This document shows positions 1 through 9,770 of a stretch of 64,000 nucleotides of DNA, piece by piece (the first letter of the stretch is position 1; the number at the start of each line of letters is the position of its first letter). The notes below the pieces were generated by a model. That model was given only the letters and a program-made list of their open reading frames with translations. It was not told where the DNA came from and made no database searches. The stretch comes from Thiothrix nivea DSM 5205 (GTDB lineage: Bacteria; Pseudomonadota; Gammaproteobacteria; Thiotrichales; Thiotrichaceae). The position numbers and the translations under genes were made by a program. The stretch covers positions 2,880,001 through 2,944,000 of the forward strand of contig NZ_JH651384.1 in NCBI RefSeq assembly GCF_000260135.1, read 5' to 3'.

Positions 1-207
1 GATCCACAGGAAAAAGTGCTGCAATATTACAGTGAGCAGTTCGGCCAGCCGCAGCAGCAGGCAGGCGCGGTGTGCTGGCAGCAGGAAACCCACAGCGGCA
101 AACAGCATTTCCTGCTGGAGCTGACGGTGGAAACGCCGCAGGCAGGCCAGGATCAAACCGTGATCAAATCCTATTTGGTGGTGACGTCGGATATTCAGGC
201 GGGCTAA
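1..207 (+). CDS. C-terminal end of an unidentified protein (partial)
   Basis: An open frame enters from the left edge and ends at a TAA (205-207), leaving 68 residues of a longer protein. The tail is glutamine-rich at its start and then has an alternating pattern that looks like beta strands. No motif allows a family assignment. It converges on the YfdX gene that follows, and a hairpin lies between the two. The true start and length are outside the window. Confidence 0.55.
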   Translation, partial: DPQEKVLQYYSEQFGQPQQQAGAVCWQQETHSGKQHFLLELTVETPQAGQDQTVIKSYLVVTSDIQAG

Positions 208-230
208 ATCAGGCAGCTGAAAACACTGGC

Positions 231-257
231 TGCCAGACGCGAGTGGGAGGTCTGGCA
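231..257. terminator. Hairpin between convergent genes
   Basis: A perfect 8-bp inverted repeat (TGCCAGAC at 231-238, GTCTGGCA at 250-257) sits between the stop of the left-edge gene and the stop of the minus-strand YfdX gene. On the minus strand it is followed by a short T run. It may terminate transcription from either side, but no long U tract is present. Confidence 0.45.
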
Positions 258-278
258 ACCAGAAAACGGGTTCGGTGC

Positions 279-1010
279 TTACAGGTTGTCAGGTTTGGCT
301 TTGGCAAAAATTGCGCCCGCCCCGGTCGTTGTCAGGCTATCCAGCGCGTGACTGATATCAGCTTGTACTGTCTTGATGTCCGGCTTGTCGGTTTTCAGGG
401 ATTGGCGCGCACCGTCTATCTGGGCTGATACATACAGCACCGGCATGTAGACGGTGGTATCGGTAATCGCCTTGGCGGTTTCATCCAGCTTGTTAAGGGC
501 TGCCTGCTTGTCACCGGTGCGGGCTTTGGCTTCCACTTCTTTCAGTTTGTCGCTGCTGCTTTTTGCCAGTTGTGGCGCATACAATGCCATTTGTTCCAGG
601 CTTTTGTAGATGGGAACCAGGTCGCCCACCATGATGGCGCTATCGGAAGCCAGCAGATCACCCTTGGTATCCTTGATCTGATCCACCACCACGGTGAACG
701 GCATCATTTCGCGGAGACCGGCGGCCAGTGCCTTGGCGGCATCCAGAGCTTTTTTGGCCTCCTTCACCTTCCCATTGGCCAGCGCTTGTTGGGCAGCTTG
801 CAGGTGCTGAACCAGCAACTGGCCGGAGTAGTAGGCGATATGCCCCATGAACGGGTTTTCCCAACCGGGGAAATTGATGTGTTCAGCGGTTTCGGTGGCC
901 GTTGCCGCTTGTTCCGCAGCGGCGTAGGGGGAATAGGTTACGCCCAGTAATACTGCCAGGCTGACGGCGAGCAGTTTGTTGGCCAAGGGTTGGGGTGTAT
1001 TACTGTTCAT
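279..1010 (-). CDS. YfdX family exported protein (copy 1)
   Basis: The product is 243 residues. It starts with a cleavable-looking signal peptide (hydrophobic stretch about residues 12-30 ending AAAEQA), so it should be periplasmic. The body is alpha-helical and matches the YfdX family: a conserved N-terminal GWENP / HIAYYSGQLLVQHL block, a central MPFTVVVDQIK segment and a C-terminal VYMPVLYVSAQIDGA block. In Escherichia coli YfdX lies in an acid-stress gene set and its biochemical role is not settled. The start is the ATG at 1010, with a GGAG-like site just upstream. A diverged second copy lies at 4943-5656 on the same strand, so the family is duplicated in this neighbourhood. Confidence 0.85.
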   Translation of the reverse strand: MNSNTPQPLANKLLAVSLAVLLGVTYSPYAAAEQAATATETAEHINFPGWENPFMGHIAYYSGQLLVQHLQAAQQALANGKVKEAKKALDAAKALAAGLREMMPFTVVVDQIKDTKGDLLASDSAIMVGDLVPIYKSLEQMALYAPQLAKSSSDKLKEVEAKARTGDKQAALNKLDETAKAITDTTVYMPVLYVSAQIDGARQSLKTDKPDIKTVQADISHALDSLTTTGAGAIFAKAKPDNL

Positions 1011-1270
1011 GGATTGTTCTCCGGATAAGTTACGTCTTGTAGAAGACCCTGCTGCAATAGCTATGCCATAGTCTTATCTTTATGATATAAAAAAGATTTT
1101 TTTCATGGATCGGTAGTTTTGAGGAGTATTCCCCAATGTCTGGCGAAGAACGGGTTAAAAATGGGTGATTTTCCCCATTTACCCTGTTGTTTTTCATGCT
1201 TAAACCATTATTTCGAGTAAAAATGGTAGGTTAATGCTGTGGCATCAATCCTGTGAACGCTACCAACTAT

Positions 1271-2585
1271 GGTGATTTACCTCAAAGACATTACCCAAAA
1301 ACAGGGCGAATCAGAATGTCCCATTTTGGTAAAGCAGCATTTCTTTCCAGCCTCGCCTCAACAGCCTCCATAGCTTTTTTGCTGAGGGTCACACCCTTCT
1401 CATAAACCTTGCGACTGAATTCGACCATGGGGTTGATGCCTTTCCAGGTCATGGTTTTTGCCCATTCCAGCAGGGTTTCGGCATCCTTGAGCTGGGTGCC
1501 GTTCCAGTGTTGTTCCAGAATCCCCCAGCAGCGTTCAATCGGGTTGTACTTGCTGTGGTAAGGCGGGTAGTACAGCAGGTGGACTGTCTTACCGGTATGG
1601 TTGGCGAATTCCACCATGCGCTTGAGGAATTGCGTCCTGATCCCGCTGCTTTCCGGGCCATTGTCCGCTTTGATCTGGATGCACTGGCAGGCGTCCTTGT
1701 CAGCAGAAGGCATCTGTTCCCATACCCGGCACAGGGAATCCACGATGAAGTCACTGGTTTTGCTGGAACTGCCGAAGGTCAGGTAAACCTGCCCACTGTC
1801 CTCATCCAGTACGCCAAAAGGGATGTATTTCTCTTTGCAGCCCATCTCATGGTCAGCGGCTTTATTGTCACCCCGTGTTTTCCCGCCCCGTGAGTAGTCA
1901 CCGATGTTGACGGTCGCCTTGCAGTCCATGCTCAGGCGTTTGACCGCCCATCGGCAAACTGCCCATCGTTGGCCTGGATATTGGCGAAGATGGCGTCGGT
2001 TTCTGGAATTTTTTTTGCGGCTTGGCTTTCTCCACCTTGCGCAGGCGGTAGCCATTCCGGTTGAGTATCCGCGCCATGGTGCTGGGGGCGGGCACTTGTC
2101 CACCGCTGAAACCCATGGCCTGTAACTGCCGGATGGCTTCCGCCGCCGTCAGGCGGGTGTAGGCGATGCTGCTGCGGAATGTCGGGTCTTGCTGGCTATG
2201 TGCTTCCGCCAGCGCCAGCAAGGCGGCTGCCGCTTCCGGCTGGGTTTCCTCCCAGCGCTTCTGGCCACAATACGCCGCCTGCGCACCCACGCAAACCATG
2301 CCGCTGCGCTGTTCCTCCAAACCCAACTGCACCCCCTCCCGACCCCAGCCAAAACACCTTTCAGTCTGGCGGGCGTTGCCTGCACAATATTTCCGGCTCA
2401 TGTCCGCCTGGAACGCACGGCGGGTGCTGCCAGACATTTTCGAGGCCGCCAGTTTCAGGTCGGCTATCTGGGATTCACTCAGGATCGGGTTAGCTGTTTG
2501 GGGTTCGGGGGGCATGGGGATAGGGACTCCGCTTGTCGATAAGACAAGTGTAGCCATTGCGGGGGAATCTTTCAGGGAAATCCCC
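1271..2585 (-). mobile_element. ISAzo13-family insertion sequence, copy 1
   Basis: The element is 1,315 bp with imperfect terminal inverted repeats (GGTGATTTACCTCAAAG on the left; GGGGATTTCCCTGAAAG as the complement on the right, 14 of 17 matching). It is flanked by TAT direct repeats at 1268-1270 and 2586-2588. It matches the copy at 7337-8652 in inverse orientation, except for a one-base deletion in the transposase gene. The two copies form a large inverted repeat around about 4.7 kb that could invert by homologous recombination. Confidence 0.9.
1291..2557 (-). pseudogene. ISAzo13-family transposase, copy 1, frameshifted
   Basis: The upstream part (2557 to about 1898) holds the N-terminal helical DNA-binding region. 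The downstream part (to 1291) holds the catalytic region, with the ADNGPESSG and [13 protein letters not shown] blocks typical of this DDE family. The two parts lie in different frames. There is an A8 run (T8 on the plus strand, 2009-2016), and a G run read as CCC at 1947-1949 is one base shorter than in copy 2. Because of that lost base, a -1 shift at A8 reaches a stop in this copy. It is therefore probably inactive, unless the deletion is a sequencing error in a homopolymer. Confidence 0.8.
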
Positions 2586-2788
2586 TATGCCGTCAGATTC
2601 CGCTTCGTGGCCTTTTACCTAGGGCTGATTAAACTCCCAAAAAAATTCAGGCCACTTTGGTTTTACCGTGGGGATGCGTTACTTTTTCTGGACAGCACCA
2701 CCGACCCGATTAATGGCAATAGAATAATTTTACTAGGCGAGGATGTTTCCATGGAGGAACTGGAAAAACTCCAGCAAGGCAGCGAAAA

Positions 2789-3469
2789 ATGAAATGCAAA
2801 TCACCCCAAGCAACCCTGCAAGTCAGTTTAATGACATTGCTGGGGGCAATTGGTGTTAATTTTCCGGTTTTTGCCGACTGTGACCTGAAAACCGAGGTGA
2901 ATGATGCCAACCCACAGGATGTTAAACGTTTCTTTGCCAATAAAAGCAAGAAAGTGGTGACGTTTGTTGGTTACTCCGGCGCTGAATATGAAGACAAGCG
3001 TTCTATGCTCAAGGAAGCTGAATCTGTTCTCGACAAACTGGATGCATCCGCCACCATCGTCAATATCGGCGCAACGCCTGAGGGTATAGGCGCAATCTAC
3101 CTGTTGGCCAAGGATAAAGGCTTTACCACGACGGGTATCGTTTCGACCCAGGCAAAAGCATACGATGCAGCGCTATCAGATTGCGTTGATTACGTTTTTT
3201 ATGTGGATGACCCAAGTTGGGGTGGTTATGTGGAGGAGGGCAAAAACTTGTCGCCCACTTCCTCAGCCATAGTCGAAAGCAGTGACCTCATGGTTGGCAT
3301 CGGCGGCGGTGAAGTCGCCCGCGACGAACTCACTGCCGCGCAAAAACTGGGTAAACAGGTTCAATTCATCCCAGCCGACATGAATCACCAGAAGGCCCAG
3401 GAAAAAGCCCGCAAGAAAGGCTTGCCAGAGCCGACGGATTTTAAGGGTGCCGCCGATGAGGTTTTTTGA
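2789..3469 (+). CDS. Putative exported Rossmann-like (SLOG-like) protein
   Basis: The product is 226 residues. A signal peptide is likely (hydrophobic residues 10-27, then FADCD), which would place the protein in the periplasm. The rest alternates strands and helices in a Rossmann pattern: VVTFVGYSG near residue 55, TIVNIGATPEGIGAIYLLAKDKG, then SDLMVGIGGGEVARDEL near residue 170. The glycine-rich loop followed by ARDE resembles the nucleotide-binding loop of the SLOG/LOG superfamily. That is a pattern judgement, not a proven homology. An exported member would be unusual, since SLOG proteins act in the cytoplasm. Translation is probably coupled to the small upstream gene now split by ISAzo13, which may reduce its expression. 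Confidence 0.6.
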   Translation: MKCKSPQATLQVSLMTLLGAIGVNFPVFADCDLKTEVNDANPQDVKRFFANKSKKVVTFVGYSGAEYEDKRSMLKEAESVLDKLDASATIVNIGATPEGIGAIYLLAKDKGFTTTGIVSTQAKAYDAALSDCVDYVFYVDDPSWGGYVEEGKNLSPTSSAIVESSDLMVGIGGGEVARDELTAAQKLGKQVQFIPADMNHQKAQEKARKKGLPEPTDFKGAADEVF

Positions 3470-3480
3470 TGCAGGCCGCC

Positions 3481-3502
3481 CCCTGCTTTCTTGAAAGCAG
3501 GG
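3481..3502. terminator. Hairpin between convergent genes
   Basis: A perfect 10-bp inverted repeat, CCCTGCTTTC (3481-3490) and GAAAGCAGGG (3493-3502), lies between the convergent stops of the SLOG-like gene and the SbmA-like gene. No strong T tract follows on either side, so the termination role is inferred from position and stem stability. Confidence 0.5.
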
Positions 3503-3511
3503 AAAGCGGGT

Positions 3512-4723
3512 TCAGATTGCTTGCTCCGCCAGCTGTTCCTCAATCGGTGGCAACGGTAAATCAGCAATCGCCAATTCAAATGCTTTCAAGCGCTTATAAA
3601 TCGACATCAGCTCCACGATAGTCGTCCACGAATTCACCAGATACTGGAACGAGCTTTCCACCCGCCCGAAGGCACGGATAATCTGCTGCATGACACCCAA
3701 GGTAAAACCACCGGCCACGATAGTCGGCGCAAGCGCAACATAAGGCACCAGCACGCCTGCCTGTAGATAGGCATAACGCACCACATTGAAGTACAGATAG
3801 TTGAAATACAAGCGGAAATAGTTGACGCGAACGTCGTTGAACAAATCCTTGACCACCGGCGGTGAAGCGCGGTCATGGTAATCCTCGCCATACACCAGCT
3901 CCTTGCGGTAGGCGGCTTCCACCCGCTGGTTACGGAATTCCAGACCCGGCAGGCGGATACCCGCCAACGCCAGCAGCGAAGTGCCAAACACCGACCAGAT
4001 CAGGGCGACAAACACCAGCGCTTGTGAAACTTCGCCAATGACGGGCAATTCCTTCACATGCACCGACAGCCCCCACAAGATAGGCAGGAACGCAATCAGG
4101 GTCATCACCGAATCAATCAGGCTCACGCCCAACCCTTCCATGATGCTAGAAAAACGCATGGCGTCTTCCTGCACCCGCTGTGATGCGCCTTCGATATGCC
4201 TCACCCGGCTCCACATCGACATGTAGTAATCGTTGATGGCAGTACGCCAGCGGAACACCCAATGGCTGACGAAAAAGCGGGTGAACACTGAAACGGTTAC
4301 CGCCACCATCGCAATCTTGCCGAACGTCAGCAGTTGCAGGTAATAATCTTCGGCGGTAATGCTGTGTGGCTTTTCCAGCGCCTTCTGGATCGAGTCGTAG
4401 AAGGTGCCAAACCAGTCGTTGATCAGCACATCCAGATGCACCTGAAACCAGGTAATGAACACGATAATGGCCGAACCAATAATCGACCAGCGTCCCCAAC
4501 GGTGTGGGGAGAGATACATCCACGCGCCCACGAACAGGGTGTAACAGCCCAGCATGTACTGGTAAAACCAGAAATCCCCACCGTCACTGCCGAACAAGGT
4601 TTCCAGACTCAGCCAGCTGTGCAAGCTTTCACCTGCAACGAACCAGGTCACCACACAGAATAGCGCCCAGGCTGCAAACGTCAGCGCAAACAGTTTTGGG
4701 CGTGGGAAAAAGGATTCAAACAT
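3512..4723 (-). CDS. sbmA: SbmA/BacA-like peptide transporter
   Basis: The product is 403 residues, the usual length for SbmA (about 406). It begins MFESFFPRPKLFALTFAAWALFC and has several hydrophobic helices. The SbmA/BacA family core is clear: NDYYMSMWSRVRHIEGASQRVQEDAMRF in the middle and RNQRVEAAYRKELVYGED towards the C-terminus. These inner-membrane dimers lack an ATPase domain and use the proton gradient to import peptides such as microcins, bleomycin and proline-rich antimicrobial peptides. The gene stands alone between two hairpins. Confidence 0.88.
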   Translation of the reverse strand: MFESFFPRPKLFALTFAAWALFCVVTWFVAGESLHSWLSLETLFGSDGGDFWFYQYMLGCYTLFVGAWMYLSPHRWGRWSIIGSAIIVFITWFQVHLDVLINDWFGTFYDSIQKALEKPHSITAEDYYLQLLTFGKIAMVAVTVSVFTRFFVSHWVFRWRTAINDYYMSMWSRVRHIEGASQRVQEDAMRFSSIMEGLGVSLIDSVMTLIAFLPILWGLSVHVKELPVIGEVSQALVFVALIWSVFGTSLLALAGIRLPGLEFRNQRVEAAYRKELVYGEDYHDRASPPVVKDLFNDVRVNYFRLYFNYLYFNVVRYAYLQAGVLVPYVALAPTIVAGGFTLGVMQQIIRAFGRVESSFQYLVNSWTTIVELMSIYKRLKAFELAIADLPLPPIEEQLAEQAI

Positions 4724-4893
4724 CGGTAGCCCCTTTATAAATTTTTAGTGGGGCATCATAACAGGCATCATCAGGTAATTCAGGTTATAAAGCACCAAGC
4801 TGATGACGGTTTGTCAGTCGCTGTCTGGAGGGTTTAGAAACCTGTTGGTGGAACCGGCATGGGCTTACCCCACACTGATGGACGTTGAAAATC

Positions 4894-4914
4894 CCCCGCC
4901 TTTGGCAGGCGGGG
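4894..4914 (-). terminator. GC-rich hairpin downstream of the second YfdX gene
   Basis: A 7-bp stem (CCCCGCC and GGCGGGG with a 7-nt loop) lies about 30 bases past the minus-strand YfdX stop and is followed on that strand by ATTTTC. Position and structure fit a Rho-independent terminator for YfdX copy 2. Confidence 0.5.
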
Positions 4915-4942
4915 TAAAATACAGGAGCGAGGATGAAGGTTT

Positions 4943-5656
4943 TCAGGATGCCGGTTCCACAACCACGCCTTCGGTAAACGCTGTCAGGCTCTTCAGGGAG
5001 TTGTCGATGGCGGTTTTCGCGGTGGCTACATCGCGGTGCTGTTCACTCAGGGCATTCTGCGCGGCTTCCAGTTGGCCGTGGACGTAGCCGACCGGCAGGA
5101 AGATGGCGGTGGCGGAAATGTCGTCCATCACCTCTTTCAGCTTGGTGGTGGCTTCAGCGTTCTGCCCCTTGCGGGCCATGGTTTCGGCTTCCTTGACCTT
5201 GCCGCGCGCTTTTTGCGCTACTTGCGGGGCGTAGACTTCCATGTCATCCAGCTCGGCGTAGATGGGTAAAAGGTCGTCATAGAAGCGGCCATTTTCCTGC
5301 ATCGCCAGTTTGCCCTTGGCATTGAAGACATCCTCCTGAACATCGGTGTAGGGCATGGATTGCATGACCGAATCATTCAGGCGATTGGCGGCTTCGACCT
5401 CGCCCAATGCCTTGCCGCTGTCGCCTTTTTGAATGGCTTCGTGGGCGGCGGTCAGATGGTGGACGATTTCGTTGCCGGAATGGGCTGCGATCCTTTGCAT
5501 GTTGGGGCTGTCCCAGCCGGGTGTGGTGACAGCTTCAACGACGGAATTGGGTGGCTGGGCGGCTTCTGCGGAAGTAACAGCCATGGCAGTGGTGGAAGCC
5601 AGCAGGATAATACTCAGAATAACGGCAGCTGGCTTGCGGGTGAATGTGGTATTCAT
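4943..5656 (-). CDS. YfdX family exported protein (copy 2)
   Basis: The product is 237 residues with a signal peptide (hydrophobic residues about 10-32 ending SAEAAQ). It shares the family pattern with copy 1 at 279-1010: GWDSPNMQRIAAHSGNEIVHHL near the N-terminus, MPYTDVQEDVFNAKGKL, then IFLPVGYVHGQLEAAQ near the C-terminus. The two copies are clearly diverged, so this is an old duplication or separate acquisition. The start ATG at 5656 follows a purine-rich AAAAGGAGAC site. The likely location is the periplasm and the molecular role is unknown. Confidence 0.85.
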   Translation of the reverse strand: MNTTFTRKPAAVILSIILLASTTAMAVTSAEAAQPPNSVVEAVTTPGWDSPNMQRIAAHSGNEIVHHLTAAHEAIQKGDSGKALGEVEAANRLNDSVMQSMPYTDVQEDVFNAKGKLAMQENGRFYDDLLPIYAELDDMEVYAPQVAQKARGKVKEAETMARKGQNAEATTKLKEVMDDISATAIFLPVGYVHGQLEAAQNALSEQHRDVATAKTAIDNSLKSLTAFTEGVVVEPAS

Positions 5657-5818
5657 CGGATAGTCTCCTTTTCAGTTTTTTATCAGTTGACAGCGGGTTG
5701 CGCTGTTTCCGCCTGTTGTGGAGCATAATCTATGCCATGCAAATAAGTATTTGTTTATGTTTGAAATTATATTGATTCTGGGGACATGTAAAACAACCGT
5801 GGGTAATTTTGCACGGTA

Positions 5819-5990
5819 TTACTGAAGGTATGCGGAATAGTCACCAATCCGTTTGTCATGCACCTTGCCACTACGGGTTTTACCCAGATACTTGATGTCA
5901 CGGCCATCCAGCCCGACGATCAGGTCGTTCTTCAGCCCACCATGGCGGGCTATCTGCCCGCCACTTTCATACAGCTTGTCGCTCCTAATC
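5819..5990 (-). pseudogene. Transposase remnant (DDE family, C-terminal piece)
   Basis: The minus strand reads GGLKNDLIVGLDGRDIKYLGKTRSGKVHDKRIGDYSAYL. That resembles the GKVHDKR segment of DDE transposases annotated as HARBI1- or IS5-like 'transposase family protein'. No start, catalytic triad or inverted repeats remain. It is an isolated fragment next to another broken gene. Confidence 0.5.
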
Positions 5991-6058
5991 CCTTCATACA
6001 ATAATGAGGTTGTACCTCGATTTTGCATGAATAGGTATTACGGGATTTCGCCCGTTCC

Positions 6059-6475
6059 GATCTAAGAGGATTTCTGGCGCAGTTCGCAGACGGGGCAGTG
6101 CTTGACGAGATTCGGCGCGTGCCCGAGTTGTTGTCCTGGATACAGGTTGAAGTCGATGAAAAGAAACAGATGGGGCATTTCGTACTCACCGGCAGCCATC
6201 AGTTCGAGTTGTCGCGGGAAATTTCCCAGTCACTGGCCGGGCGCACCGCTTTATTGAAGTTGCTGGAAGTACATCGTGTTTCGCCTGCTGCCGTGGTTCG
6301 CCAATGTCGGCAAGCGCCTGATCAAAGTGACGCCATGCGTCCGGCGCAGAAAGTGGCGGGGTTCTTGGGCGAGCGCGTGCAACAACTGGCGCTGGTTTAT
6401 GGAGGCGATGTACCGCAAAAGCGTTCCGAATTTACCGTGTTGCCGTATTTTGCCGTGGGGTCTGGGTGTAGGTGA
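6059..6475 (+). pseudogene. Remnant of an AAA ATPase with DUF4143 domain
   Basis: The frame from about 6059 reads RGFLAQFADGAVLDEIRRVPELLSWIQ...GHFVLTGSHQFELSREISQSLAGRTALLKLL. This is the Walker B and sensor 1 part of the AAA_14 family. The sequence then jumps to RLLPWFANVGKRLIK (another frame, about 6285) and to a C-terminal ALVYGGDVPQKRSEFTVLPY block typical of DUF4143 proteins. The P-loop and most of the middle are missing, so this is a decayed gene with internal deletions and frameshifts. Confidence 0.65.
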
Positions 6476-7336
6476 GTGTGTATCCACCGTTCACAGCGCC
6501 GCCTTATAATTATGCTAGAGTTGAGCCGGAAACAACCAACCTGAACCGGGGAATCCGTGGACAAGCAACGCCTGTCTGAAACCGACATCATCAGTAAATA
6601 CATTCTGCCAGCGGTAAGAAACGCAGGTTGGGATGACATGCTACAAATCCGTCAGGAAGTGAAGCTGCGTGACGGCAAGGTAATCGTGCGCGGCCAGCTT
6701 GGCGCAAGACGCACGGTCAAATCCGCCGACATCGTGCTCTACCACAAACCCAACCTGCCGCTGGCGGTGATCGAAGCCAAGGCCAACCGGCACGAAACCG
6801 GCAAGGGGATGCAACAGGCGCTGGGTTACGCCCACCTGCTGGATGCGCCCTTCGCATTCGCCAGCAACGGCGACGGTTTCATTTTCCACGACAAAACCAA
6901 CCCGGTGCAGCTTGAAAGCGAGCTGGCGCTGGCCGATTTCCCCACCCCGCAACAGCTCTGGCAGAAATTCTGCGCCTGGAAAGGTTATACCGATGCGCAA
7001 TTGCCGGTGATCACGCAGGATTATCACGACGATGGTTCCGGCAAGTCGCCGCGCTATTACCAGCTACAGGCGATCAACAAAACCATCGAAGCGATTGCTC
7101 GCGACCAGCAACGCATCCTGCTGGTGATGGCGACCGGCACTGGCAAGACCTACACCGCGTTCCAGATCATCTGGCGGTTGTGGAAGGCGAAACGGAAAAA
7201 ACGCATCCTGTTTCTGGCTGACCGCAATGTGCTGGTGGATCAGACCAAGCGCAACGACTTCCAGCCTTTCGGGCAGGCCATGACCAAGGTGGAAAAGCGC
7301 ACCGTCGACCCGGCTTACGAAATCCATCTGGCGTTA

Positions 7337-8652
7337 GGGGATTTCCCTGAAAGATTCCCCCGCAATGGCTACACTTGTCTTATCGACAAGCGGAGTCCCT
7401 ATCCCCATGCCCCCCGAACCCCAAACAGCTAACCCGATCCTGAGTGAATCCCAGATAGCCGACCTGAAACTGGCGGCCTCGAAAATGTCTGGCAGCACCC
7501 GCCGTGCGTTCCAGGCGGACATGAGCCGGAAATATTGTGCAGGCAACGCCCGCCAGACTGAAAGGTGTTTTGGCTGGGGTCGGGAGGGGGTGCAGTTGGG
7601 TTTGGAGGAACAGCGCAGCGGCATGGTTTGCGTGGGTGCGCAGGCGGCGTATTGTGGCCAGAAGCGCTGGGAGGAAACCCAGCCGGAAGCGGCAGCCGCC
7701 TTGCTGGCGCTGGCGGAAGCACATAGCCAGCAAGACCCGACATTCCGCAGCAGCATCGCCTACACCCGCCTGACGGCGGCGGAAGCCATCCGGCAGTTAC
7801 AGGCCATGGGTTTCAGCGGTGGACAAGTGCCCGCCCCCAGCACCATGGCGCGGATACTCAACCGGAATGGCTACCGCCTGCGCAAGGTGGAGAAAGCCAA
7901 GCCGCAAAAAAAATTCCAGAAACCGACGCCATCTTCGCCAATATCCAGGCCAACGATGGGCAGTTTGCCGATGGGGCGGTCAAACGCCTGAGCATGGACT
8001 GCAAGGCGACCGTCAACATCGGTGACTACTCACGGGGCGGGAAAACACGGGGTGACAATAAAGCCGCTGACCATGAGATGGGCTGCAAAGAGAAATACAT
8101 CCCTTTTGGCGTACTGGATGAGGACAGTGGGCAGGTTTACCTGACCTTCGGCAGTTCCAGCAAAACCAGTGACTTCATCGTGGATTCCCTGTGCCGGGTA
8201 TGGGAACAGATGCCTTCTGCTGACAAGGACGCCTGCCAGTGCATCCAGATCAAAGCGGACAATGGCCCGGAAAGCAGCGGGATCAGGACGCAATTCCTCA
8301 AGCGCATGGTGGAATTCGCCAACCATACCGGTAAGACAGTCCACCTGCTGTACTACCCGCCTTACCACAGCAAGTACAACCCGATTGAACGCTGCTGGGG
8401 GATTCTGGAACAACACTGGAACGGCACCCAGCTCAAGGATGCCGAAACCCTGCTGGAATGGGCAAAAACCATGACCTGGAAAGGCATCAACCCCATGGTC
8501 GAATTCAGTCGCAAGGTTTATGAGAAGGGTGTGACCCTCAGCAAAAAAGCTATGGAGGCTGTTGAGGCGAGGCTGGAAAGAAATGCTGCTTTACCAAAAT
8601 GGGACATTCTGATTCGCCCTGTTTTTGGGTAATGTCTTTGAGGTAAATCACC
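7337..8652 (+). mobile_element. ISAzo13-family insertion sequence, copy 2
   Basis: The element is 1,316 bp and is inserted in hsdR with TTA duplicated on both sides (7334-7336 and 8653-8655). The ends are GGGGATTTCCCTGAAAG and, as complement, GGTGATTTACCTCAAAG. It is inverse to the copy at 1271-2585 and one base longer. Confidence 0.92.
7365..8632 (+). CDS. ISAzo13-family transposase, copy 2 (needs a -1 frameshift)
   Basis: The frame from ATG 7365 runs through the N-terminal DNA-binding part and stops at 7991. The catalytic part ([38 protein letters not shown]) lies in the -1 frame up to 8632. The switch can occur at an A8 run (7906-7913), a classic slippery sequence. Slippage there gives an uninterrupted product of about 420 residues ([16 protein letters not shown]). 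This copy keeps GGGG at 7973-7976 where copy 1 has three, so it looks like the functional version. Confidence 0.82.
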
Positions 8653-9770
8653 TTATATCAGGCGCTGACCGGGCCGGAAGAGTGGCAGAAAGCCTACCAA
8701 CAGGTTTCGCCCGATTTTTTCGACCTGATCGTAATCGACGAATGCCACCGTGGCAGCGCGGCGGAAGACAGCGCCTGGCGTGAAATTCTGGAATATTTCA
8801 GCAGTGCTACCCAGATCGGCCTGACCGCCACGCCCAAGGAAACTGACACCATTTCCAACATCGACTATTTCGGCGAACCGATCTACACCTATTCGCTGAA
8901 AGAAGGGATCGAGGACGGTTTTCTGGCTCCCTACAAGGTGGTGCGGGTGGATATGGATGTCGATTTGCAGGGTTGGCGACCCGAGAAGGGTCAGCACGAC
9001 AAACACGGTGAGCTGATCGAAGACCGCATCTACAACCAGAAAGATTTCGACCGCTCACTGGTGATCGACGAACGCACCTGGCTGGTGGCGCAAACCCTGA
9101 GCGAATACCTGAAACGCACTGACCCGATGGCCAAAACCATCGTGTTCTGCAACGACATCGACCATGCCGAGCGGATGCGCCGCGCCCTGGTCAACCTCAA
9201 CCCCGAACAGGTCGCCAAAGACCAACGCTACGTGATGAAAATTACCGGCGATGATGAAATCGGCAAGGCGCAACTGGACAATTTCATCAATCCGAAAAAG
9301 CCCTATCCGGTGATTGCCACCACCTCGGAACTGATGACCACCGGCGTGGACGCCAAAACCTGCAAGCTGGTGGTGCTGGATCAGCACATCCAGTCCATGA
9401 CCAAATTCAAGCAAATCATCGGGCGCGGTACACGCATTGACGAAAAGCGCGGCAAGTTGTGGTTTACCATCCTCGATTTCAAGAAAGCCACCGAGCTGTT
9501 TGCCGATGAACGCTTTGACGGCATCCCCGAGAAAGTGCTGGTGACAACGCCGCAGCAGATTGAGCAAGACCCTGATGTGTTCGCCGACCCACCGGAAACA
9601 GACGATGGCATTCGAGAAAATGACGACGCTGGTTTTACCGGAACAGGCGATCCACCAGCCGCTTACGGCAATCCGGGCGGAGCAATCCCGTGGGATGAGC
9701 GCGACTCAAAAGTACGCAAATTCCACGTTGCAGGTGTGACGGTGAAAAAGATTGCCGAGCGCGTGCAGTA

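Larger units (their letters stand above)
1253..2792 (+). pseudogene. Small unidentified gene split by an ISAzo13 element
   Basis: If the insertion sequence at 1271-2585 and one copy of its TAT duplication are removed, a single frame joins GTG 1253 to the TGA at 2790-2792. It would encode about 73 residues, rich in aromatic and basic amino acids in the first half (YAVRFRFVAFYLGLI), with an acidic tail. No family is recognised. Its stop overlaps the ATG of the next gene (ATGA at 2789-2792), a sign of translational coupling, which supports it having been a real gene. No clear ribosome binding site precedes GTG 1253, so the start is uncertain. Confidence 0.5.
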
